From DATDVD01 sp035290065 (GTDB taxonomy: Bacteria > Pseudomonadota > Gammaproteobacteria > Coxiellales > Coxiellaceae), in the NCBI GenBank assembly GCA_035290065.1, contig DATDVD010000143.1, positions 1 through 14,246 on the forward strand: 14,246 nt of DNA, written 5' to 3'. The position numbers were made by a program, and so were the translations under genes. The notes under the pieces are model-generated. The model was not told the DNA's origin, did no database searches, and worked only from the letters and a program-made list of their open reading frames with translations. Below are positions 6,310 to 12,463 of the stretch, piece by piece (the stretch's first letter is position 1; every line of letters starts with the position of its first letter).

Positions 6310-7173
6310 ATGAACATCCTTTATTTAAATGGTCAGTATCTGGAAAAATCTGCCGCCAGTATTTCTATCATGGATCGAGGATTTTTATATGGAGACGCCA
6401 TTTACGAAGTGGTCGCCTTGTATCGCGATCAACCCATTCGCCTAGCAGAACATATCGAACGATTGAATAAAAGTTTAGAAGCCATTCGTATTTCTCATGC
6501 GCTCTCCACCCAAGAATGTGAAGTAATACTCGATACCCTGTTGGAAAAAAATGCCCCTCTTCCTGACAATTGTGGTTTATATATTCAAGTGAGTCGTGGT
6601 GTGCAAACTGTTCGAACAGCGGGTTTACCCACCGATGTCAAACCCACGGTACTGGCTTTTTTTACAGCGAGTGTGCAACCGGACAAACATGCGCTTCACC
6701 AAGGTTTCAAAGCCATTACGTTAGAAGATCCTCGTCGCCGTGATGGGTTTATTAAAATGGTAGGCCGACTTCCGGCGTTATTGGCCCATCAAATAGCCTT
6801 AGATCATGATGCGCTCGAAGCCATTTTAATTCGAGAGGGCTTAGTGATGGAAGGAACGAGTTCGAACGTATTTGTCATTAAAAATGATATTCTCTACACG
6901 CCCCCTCTTTATCCTTATATTTTAGGGGGTATTACACGCGATTTGATTCTGGATTTAGCACGCGAATTGGATATTCCCGCTGAGGAAAAAGATATTACAG
7001 AAACCGAATTAGAACAAGCCGATCATATTTGGATCACTAGTTCCACCCGCGAAATTGTGCCTATTGTAAAATTAAACGATCGCACGGTGGGAGAGGGTAC
7101 CATCGGCGAATTGTGGTCTACCATGATGGATGCCTATCATAATTACAAGGAACAATTGGTCGGGGTGGAGTGA
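6310..7173 (+). CDS. dat: Class IV PLP aminotransferase, probable D-amino-acid transaminase
   Basis: Likely exchanges amino groups between D-Ala or D-Glu and keto acids, linking D-amino acids for peptidoglycan. At 287 residues it has the fold-type IV pattern: NGQYL at the start, DRGFLYGDAIYEV (22-34), RLAEHIERLNKSL (44-56), the PLP lysine expected at Lys149 (GFIKMVGRLP), EAILIREGLVMEGTSSNVFVI (170-190, Glu181) and the phosphate-binding GGITR (206-210). The residues after the lysine differ from the common KSLNLL/KHLNRL pattern, so related activities (branched-chain aminotransferase, aminodeoxychorismate lyase) cannot be excluded by eye. The neighbour dacA favours the D-amino-acid role. The ribosome site is weak and the gene starts 3 bases after dacA, so coupling is likely; its TGA overlaps the lipB ATG. 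Confidence 0.85.
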   Translation: MNILYLNGQYLEKSAASISIMDRGFLYGDAIYEVVALYRDQPIRLAEHIERLNKSLEAIRISHALSTQECEVILDTLLEKNAPLPDNCGLYIQVSRGVQTVRTAGLPTDVKPTVLAFFTASVQPDKHALHQGFKAITLEDPRRRDGFIKMVGRLPALLAHQIALDHDALEAILIREGLVMEGTSSNVFVIKNDILYTPPLYPYILGGITRDLILDLARELDIPAEEKDITETELEQADHIWITSSTREIVPIVKLNDRTVGEGTIGELWSTMMDAYHNYKEQLVGVE

Positions 7174-7880
7174 TGGAACCTCCACTCAAAGGCCTGACCA
7201 TTGTGAGGGATCTCGGTTTTAGGGAGTATGAAGAAACAGTCTCCGCCATGCGCACCTTTACGCGCAATCGTATTGAAACAACACCTGACGAATGTTGGTT
7301 ATTAGAACATCCTCCTATTTTCACTCAAGGCATTGCAGGCCAAGACACGCATGTGCTCAATCCGCATGATATTCCCGTCATACAAACTGATCGCGGCGGC
7401 CAAGTGACGTATCACGGTCCTGGCCAATTAGTTATTTACGTATTATGCGATTTGAAACGCAAACAATGGGGTATTCGATCGCTGGTGAGCGCGCTGGAAA
7501 ATACGGTCGTCAGTTATTTAAAACACCTCTCCATTGAAGCCGAAGCGGATTCCTGTCGACGGGGCGTGTATGTAAGCGGTAAAAAAATCTGTTCCATAGG
7601 TTTACGAGTGAGTCGCAGCGCCAGTTATCATGGCTTAGCACTCAACGTAGCAATGGATTTAACCCCTTTTTCCTACATCAATCCTTGTGGCTATGCGGGC
7701 TTAGAAATGACGCAGATTTGTGACTTCTCTCCTACCCTTACCGTCGAAGCAGTAAAATCTGCCATCATGCCCTACTTTTTTGAAAATTTGAGGTATAATG
7801 ACCCCCATGAGCACCATTCAAGATCCCGCGTTGAAAAAGAAAGGACAAGACAAACTCTCCCGCATTCCTGTCAAAATTGA
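7173..7880 (+). CDS. lipB: Octanoyl-[ACP]:protein octanoyltransferase
   Basis: Moves octanoate from acyl carrier protein to the lipoyl domains of 2-oxoacid dehydrogenases and the glycine cleavage H protein; LipA then inserts sulphur. Family motifs are RGGQVTYHGPGQLV (about 74-87), GKKICSIGLRV with the catalytic Lys (about 138) and INPCGYAGL with the acyl-cysteine (about 172). ATG at 7173 overlaps the dat stop (TGATG), with GGGGTGGA just upstream; an in-frame GTG at 7170 is the alternative. The last 28 or so residues (DPHEHHSRSRVEKERT...) extend beyond the usual end of about 213 residues. They are encoded by bases that also encode the lipA N-terminus, so this tail may be a read-through extension without function. 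Confidence 0.96.
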   Translation: MEPPLKGLTIVRDLGFREYEETVSAMRTFTRNRIETTPDECWLLEHPPIFTQGIAGQDTHVLNPHDIPVIQTDRGGQVTYHGPGQLVIYVLCDLKRKQWGIRSLVSALENTVVSYLKHLSIEAEADSCRRGVYVSGKKICSIGLRVSRSASYHGLALNVAMDLTPFSYINPCGYAGLEMTQICDFSPTLTVEAVKSAIMPYFFENLRYNDPHEHHSRSRVEKERTRQTLPHSCQN

Positions 7881-8757
7881 ACAAGGGATCTCTGTTCTGA
7901 AAAAACCGGAATGGATTCGCATTAAATTAAGTACCGGTCAGGCGGTGCAGCAATTAAAAGCGAAACTTCGAGAAAATAAATTATTTACCGTGTGCGAAGA
8001 AGCGTCTTGCCCTAACTTAAACGAATGTTTTAGTCATGGGACTGCCACCTTTATGATTATGGGTGATAAATGCACGCGACGATGCACCTTTTGTGACGTC
8101 GGTCACGGGCGCCCTGATCCTTTGGATCCCAATGAGCCTGCTAACTTAGCCAAAACCATCCAAGACATGAATTTAAAATACGTCGTCATCACCTCTGTGG
8201 ACCGTGATGATTTACGTGACGGTGGTGCGCAACATTTCACGGAATGCGTGAAAGCCGTGCGAGCCGCACAACCTAGTATCAAAATTGAAGTGTTAGTGCC
8301 CGATTTTCGTGGTCGAATGGAAAAAGCATTAGCGGCCATGCCCGATGGATTGCCGGATGTTTTCAACCACAATACGGAAACAGTACCGCGGTTGTATAAA
8401 CAAGTAAGGCCTGGCTCAGATTACGCATGGTCTTTGCAGCTGCTAAAAGAATTTAAAGCGCAATTTCCCGGCATCCCCACCAAATCGGGTTTAATGTTGG
8501 GTTTAGGCGAAACGAATGAGGAAATTAAAGCGGTGTTGCGTGATTTACGCGCGCACGAGGTGGATATGTTAACGCTGGGACAATATTTACAGCCCAGCCG
8601 TTTTCACGCGCCCGTTACCCGTTACGTAACACCGCACGAATTTATAGAATTAGGCGATTATGCCAAATCCATTGGATTTACTTCTGTGGCGAGTGGACCG
8701 CTGGTACGTTCTTCCTATCATGCGGATCTGCAAGCAGCAGGAGAAAGGGTTTCATAG
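7798..8757 (+). CDS. lipA: Lipoyl synthase
   Basis: Radical-SAM enzyme that inserts two sulphur atoms into protein-bound octanoyl groups to make lipoate. The auxiliary 4Fe-4S cluster cysteines are CEEASCPNLNEC (66, 71, 77). The radical-SAM cysteines are CTRRCTFC (92, 96, 99). The C-terminal RSSY (304-307) supplies the serine ligand of the auxiliary cluster. Length 319 is normal. The ATG at 7798 has GAGG 5 bases upstream; a second in-frame ATG at 7807 is too far from it. The first 83 bases overlap the lipB 3' end in another frame, which points to translational coupling. The next gene starts 9 bases after the stop, with its ribosome site overlapping the lipA stop. Confidence 0.98.
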   Translation: MTPMSTIQDPALKKKGQDKLSRIPVKIEQGISVLKKPEWIRIKLSTGQAVQQLKAKLRENKLFTVCEEASCPNLNECFSHGTATFMIMGDKCTRRCTFCDVGHGRPDPLDPNEPANLAKTIQDMNLKYVVITSVDRDDLRDGGAQHFTECVKAVRAAQPSIKIEVLVPDFRGRMEKALAAMPDGLPDVFNHNTETVPRLYKQVRPGSDYAWSLQLLKEFKAQFPGIPTKSGLMLGLGETNEEIKAVLRDLRAHEVDMLTLGQYLQPSRFHAPVTRYVTPHEFIELGDYAKSIGFTSVASGPLVRSSYHADLQAAGERVS

Positions 8758-8766
8758 GACGAAACG

Positions 8767-10824
8767 ATGAGCCATCATTTTCACGTATGGATAGAACAAG
8801 GGATTCGATTTCTACATGCTCACCCTTATTGGGGGATGGTCTTTGCGTTTTTAATCTCCTTTGGTGAATCGCTCCCCTTAATTGGCACCGTAATTCCTGG
8901 CTCGATTACCATGACAGCGGTAGGCGCTTTAATTGGATCCGGCATATTACCCGGATGGCCAACCATTTTTTGTGGTGTCATAGGCGCTTTTATCGGGGAT
9001 TTATTAGGGTTTGAAATTGGTACGCGTTTTGGGAGCCGTTTAGAAAATATTTGGCCGTTTCGTAAGCATCGAAAATTGCTAACGGTTGGCCAAGATTTCT
9101 TTAACAAACACGGGGGGAAAAGCGTTATTATTGGTCGTTTTGTAGGGCCTGTACGTTCTGCTATTCCCATGATCGCAGGCATGATGAAATTAGCACTTCC
9201 ACGATTTCTCTTGGCGGCTATTCCTTCGGCTATTTTGTGGGCCGTATTGTATATGCTGCCCGGTATTTTGATTGGAGCCTTATCGTTAGAATTTCCACCT
9301 GAAAAAGCCTCCAAATTTATTTTTGCAGGCCTCCTTATTATTGTAGTGCTTTGGTTTATTTTTTGGTTGATACAACGATTTTTTATTGCGTTATGCCGAA
9401 GCATCAATGAATTTACCGATTGGTTATGGAGCATATTAGTTGCACATAAGCCTTGGCGACCGTTCGTAAAAGCCATCACCAATAAAAGCCAACCCAGTGA
9501 TCATCATCAACTCACTTTACTTATTTTCTCCGTATTATTTTTACTATTATTCAGTATATTATTCTGGAGTATTACCTCCAGCAGTTGGATAATAGACATT
9601 AATCGCCCTATTTTTTACTTACTCCAAAGTTTCCATACCCGATTTTTAAATGCCTTTTTTATCGTATGCACCTTGTTTGGGGATAAGTTTTTACTGTTAA
9701 TTTATTCAGGCCTGATTGCCTTTTATTTGTTAGTCAAAAAACGTTATTTCACGCTTGGACATTGGATATTTATTGTGCTGGCATCGTTTGGATCCATTCA
9801 TCTGTTAAAACATTTTTATTTTTCGCCGCGCCCTGAAGGTATTTTATTTGTCCAAACCAGCTCTTCCTTTCCCAGCGGACACACTTTATTAGCGCTGACG
9901 CTATTAGGCTTTACGGCCTTTCTAACAGCACAGCAATTATCTCAACCTAAACGGTATTTGCCTTATTTAGTGGTGAGCACATTAATCACGCTCATTGCCG
10001 TTTCTCGCTTGTATCTAGGCGCCCATTGGGTGACAGATGTAATGGGCTCTCTGCTATTAGGGGCTGGCATTTTATTAATTACCGTGGGTGTATATCGTCG
10101 TTCTACCGTAGAAACCTTACCGTGGGGTAGCTGGCTTTTGACCAGTTTAGGCGGATTGTTAGCCTTGTGGATTACCTTTGGATTTACGCAATTTAAAACA
10201 GAAATGCATAACGCGATTCCCTTTGAGCCAGAATATTACACGTCCATTCAAGCCTGGTGGGAAGTACCGCATCAATATACGCCTTTGTATCGCCCTAATC
10301 GTTTCGGTACTCCGATGCAACCTTTTAATGTGCAATGGGCAACCCCCTTGTTGGAAATTAAATCCACGCTTCAAGAACACGGGTGGCAAATACCAGCGGA
10401 TCGGCAAGAACATTTAAAATCGGCGATTCAGCGTTTTACAAGCCCTAATGCAGCTCAACAACAGCCTATTTTGCCGTGGCTATACCAAGGGCGTCAGCCT
10501 ATTTTATTTGCTTACAAAACTCTGCCTCATTCTTCCACTATTGTAGAATTGCGCTTATGGGATACACGTCTTCATTTTACAGATGCACGATTGCCGTTGT
10601 TTATCGGCATCGTTAATTATCACCGTCCAGAACGAAAACTATTAAGCTTTGATAAATCTTTTTTTATGCAATCTGATCAAGTGCACTCCGTTGAACAACT
10701 TGAAAAAATTCTATTTGGCTATACCTACAAAACTCTTAATATGCAAATTGAATACAGCGATCAACCTAATAAAATTAAGCCGTTGCACTGGAGTGGACAG
10801 GTATTATTGATTCAAACGGTGTAA
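8767..10824 (+). CDS. DedA-PAP2-LssY_C fusion: membrane lipid phosphatase/transport protein
   Basis: A 685-residue inner-membrane protein with three modules. Residues 20-200 are DedA-like (FGESLPLIGTVIPG, GDLLGFEIGTRFG, GRFVGPVRSAIPMIAGMM). Residues 250-442 are a PAP2 phosphatase with all three motifs: K348-x6-R355-P, PSGH at 369-372, and SR-x5-H-x3-D at 413-424. The rest (about 480-685) resembles the soluble LssY C-terminal domain (WWEVP, YRPNRFGTPMQP). DedA proteins move or flip membrane lipids such as undecaprenyl phosphate, and PAP2 enzymes dephosphorylate lipid pyrophosphates, so a role in undecaprenyl phosphate recycling or lipid remodelling is plausible. In Legionella a protein of this layout (LssY) is part of the Lss type I secretion locus; here it follows lipA, with no secretion genes nearby. 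AGGA overlaps the lipA stop, 7 bases before the ATG. Confidence 0.9.
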   Translation: MSHHFHVWIEQGIRFLHAHPYWGMVFAFLISFGESLPLIGTVIPGSITMTAVGALIGSGILPGWPTIFCGVIGAFIGDLLGFEIGTRFGSRLENIWPFRKHRKLLTVGQDFFNKHGGKSVIIGRFVGPVRSAIPMIAGMMKLALPRFLLAAIPSAILWAVLYMLPGILIGALSLEFPPEKASKFIFAGLLIIVVLWFIFWLIQRFFIALCRSINEFTDWLWSILVAHKPWRPFVKAITNKSQPSDHHQLTLLIFSVLFLLLFSILFWSITSSSWIIDINRPIFYLLQSFHTRFLNAFFIVCTLFGDKFLLLIYSGLIAFYLLVKKRYFTLGHWIFIVLASFGSIHLLKHFYFSPRPEGILFVQTSSSFPSGHTLLALTLLGFTAFLTAQQLSQPKRYLPYLVVSTLITLIAVSRLYLGAHWVTDVMGSLLLGAGILLITVGVYRRSTVETLPWGSWLLTSLGGLLALWITFGFTQFKTEMHNAIPFEPEYYTSIQAWWEVPHQYTPLYRPNRFGTPMQPFNVQWATPLLEIKSTLQEHGWQIPADRQEHLKSAIQRFTSPNAAQQQPILPWLYQGRQPILFAYKTLPHSSTIVELRLWDTRLHFTDARLPLFIGIVNYHRPERKLLSFDKSFFMQSDQVHSVEQLEKILFGYTYKTLNMQIEYSDQPNKIKPLHWSGQVLLIQTV

Positions 10825-10830
10825 ATAAAT

Positions 10831-12192
10831 TTAAATGGCTTCCAGCAATCGTTGATGTAAATTATCAAATCCTTTATTACTCATCACTAAAATATGATCG
10901 CCCGATTTTACATGAGATTTCAAGTAATCAATAATTTGAGCGACATCATCGTACATATGCGCGGGTTGTTGCATAGACTTCATGACTTCATCTAGCGACC
11001 ATGAACCATGGGGATTTAACAACACCACTTCATCGGCTTTGGCTAATGCCCCCGGAATTTGATCCCGATGAGCTCCTTGCAACATGGTGTTGGAACCAAA
11101 TTGTAAAACAGCAATCAACCGATCTTTACCCACCCGCGCTCGCAAACCGTTCAACGTATGTTCAATTGCGGTGGGGTGATGGGCAAAATCATCATACACG
11201 GTCACGCCTTTTTTTTGGCCTAACACTTCTAAACGGCGCTTTACACCGGGAAAACTATTTAAAGCCGAAATCGCTGTTTTAACGGGTACTTTCACATCAA
11301 AGCACGCTGCTAGCGCGGCCAATGCATTTTGCACATTGTGAAACCCACAGTGAGACCACTCAATACATCCCACTTTCTCTCCTGCATGCCATACGTCAAA
11401 CGTGCTGCCATCCTGATTAATAGCTTTGGCTTGCCACTGTGCATCCTTCTCGAACGAAAAGCGAATTAAACGAGACCAACACCCTTTTTCCATAATATCG
11501 CGAACATTCGCATCCATATCATTCATCACTATCGCCCCATAACCTGGCACTGTGCGAACTAAATAATGAAATTGTTTTTTAATTTGATCTAAATCTTCGT
11601 AAATATCCCCGTGATCAAATTCTACATTGTTGATCACACAGGTACGTGGATGATAATGCAAAAACTTCGGCCGTTTATCAAAAAAAGCTGTGTCATATTC
11701 ATCCGCTTCAATTACAAAATAAGGGGATTCGGTTAACCGAGCCGTTTGATCAAATCCTTTCGGTACGCCCCCAATTAAATAACTGGGATTTAAACCGGCT
11801 TTTTCCAGTATCCACGTAATCATAGTGGTAGTGGTGGTTTTTCCATGCGTGCCTGCCACGGCAATAACGTGTTTATTTTGTAATACGTGTTGATGTAAAA
11901 ATTCAGGGCCTGAAGTAAAAGGAATATTATGATCTAACACATATTCAACCGCTTCATTGCCACGCGATAAAGCATTTCCCATGACGACTAAATTAGGGTG
12001 TGGCTGAAGGTGACGTGCTAAATAACCTTCTTGCAACGTAATACCCGCTGCTTCCAAAGCGTCTGACATGGGCGGGTAGACATTATAATCAGAACCGCTC
12101 ACCGTATAGCCTAATCGGCGCGCAATCAACGCCAAGCCACCCATAAAAGTGCCACAGATACCCAGAATGTGAATAGAAGGAGAATGACTCAT
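10831..12192 (-). CDS. mpl: UDP-MurNAc:L-Ala-gamma-D-Glu-meso-DAP ligase (murein peptide ligase)
   Basis: Joins recycled murein tripeptide to UDP-N-acetylmuramate in the cytoplasm, returning it to peptidoglycan synthesis. The 453 residues show the Mur-ligase plan: an N-terminal UDP-binding domain (IHILGICGTFMGGLA, GSDYNVYPPMSD), an ATP-binding AGTHGKTTTT loop (113-122), EADEYDTAFFDKRPKF (162-177, characteristic of Mpl rather than MurC), NNVEFDHGDIY (188-198) and the C-terminal DDFAHHPTAI (334-343). It converges with the lssY-like gene across 6 bases. The ATG is preceded only by a weak AGGG, and a perfect TATAAT lies 7 bases upstream, so the message may be leaderless or the gene may be read from the gene at 12464. 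With dacA and dat nearby, it fits a wall-recycling theme. Confidence 0.96.
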   Translation of the reverse strand: MSHSPSIHILGICGTFMGGLALIARRLGYTVSGSDYNVYPPMSDALEAAGITLQEGYLARHLQPHPNLVVMGNALSRGNEAVEYVLDHNIPFTSGPEFLHQHVLQNKHVIAVAGTHGKTTTTTMITWILEKAGLNPSYLIGGVPKGFDQTARLTESPYFVIEADEYDTAFFDKRPKFLHYHPRTCVINNVEFDHGDIYEDLDQIKKQFHYLVRTVPGYGAIVMNDMDANVRDIMEKGCWSRLIRFSFEKDAQWQAKAINQDGSTFDVWHAGEKVGCIEWSHCGFHNVQNALAALAACFDVKVPVKTAISALNSFPGVKRRLEVLGQKKGVTVYDDFAHHPTAIEHTLNGLRARVGKDRLIAVLQFGSNTMLQGAHRDQIPGALAKADEVVLLNPHGSWSLDEVMKSMQQPAHMYDDVAQIIDYLKSHVKSGDHILVMSNKGFDNLHQRLLEAI

Positions 12193-12199
12193 GCCCTGT

Positions 12200-12205
12200 A
12201 TTATA
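12200..12205 (-). promoter_or_regulatory. Perfect -10 box just upstream of mpl
   Basis: TATAAT on the minus strand ends 7 bases before the mpl ATG, so transcription from it would start at or next to the start codon. The -35 position (12223-12228, CTACGG) falls on the edge of the adjoining repeat and is a poor match. Confidence 0.3.
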
Positions 12206-12224
12206 CATGGAATTTCTCATTCCC

Positions 12225-12307
12225 GTAGGGGCAGAGCGTGCTCTGCCCATCTTTCTTCATAATAAACCTTGCGCTACGTTCTTGGGCAGACCACGGTCTG
12301 CCCCTAC
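12225..12307. repeat. Family-1 double-hairpin repeat, complete 83-bp copy C
   Basis: Left arm 12225-12248 (core GCAGAGC-GT-GCTCTGC), centre with CTTGCGCTACGTTC, right arm 12284-12307 (core GCAGACC-AC-GGTCTGC), closed by CCCCTACG. It differs from copy D at three positions only. Relative to the copy at 140-219 the two arm types have changed places while the centre keeps its direction. Confidence 0.9.
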
Positions 12308-12329
12308 GAAGAGGGTGGGGGGATTTATT

Positions 12330-12356
12330 TAATATTTTATTTAAACCAAAATATTA
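12330..12356. repeat. AT-rich 9-bp inverted repeat between copies C and D
   Basis: TAATATTTT (12330-12338) and AAAATATTA (12348-12356) are perfect complements around a 9-base loop. It is the only structured part of the 53 bases between the two 83-bp repeats. Confidence 0.6.
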
Positions 12357-12360
12357 TAGC

Positions 12361-12443
12361 GTAGGGGCAGAGCGTGCTCTGCCCTTCTTTCTTCATGATA
12401 AACCTTGCGCTGCGTTCTTGGGCAGACCACGGTCTGCCCCTAC
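12361..12443. repeat. Family-1 double-hairpin repeat, complete 83-bp copy D
   Basis: Same layout as copy C: left arm 12361-12384, centre CTTGCGCTGCGTTC, right arm 12420-12443. It lies 20 bases from the stop codon of the gene at 12464. On the plus strand a T-rich stretch follows the right arm, so the arm could stop transcription coming from the left. Confidence 0.9.
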
Positions 12444-12463
12444 GGTTTTATGTTTTTTCAGTG

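Noticed and set aside
7794..7799. TATAAT at the lipA start as a promoter
   Set aside because: It overlaps the start codon and has no -35 at 16-18 bases; lipA is coupled to lipB and GAGG upstream serves as its ribosome site.
8826..9482. 218-residue minus-strand frame opposite the lssY-like gene
   Set aside because: The sense frame carries intact DedA motifs; the antisense frame has no recognisable domain or ribosome site.
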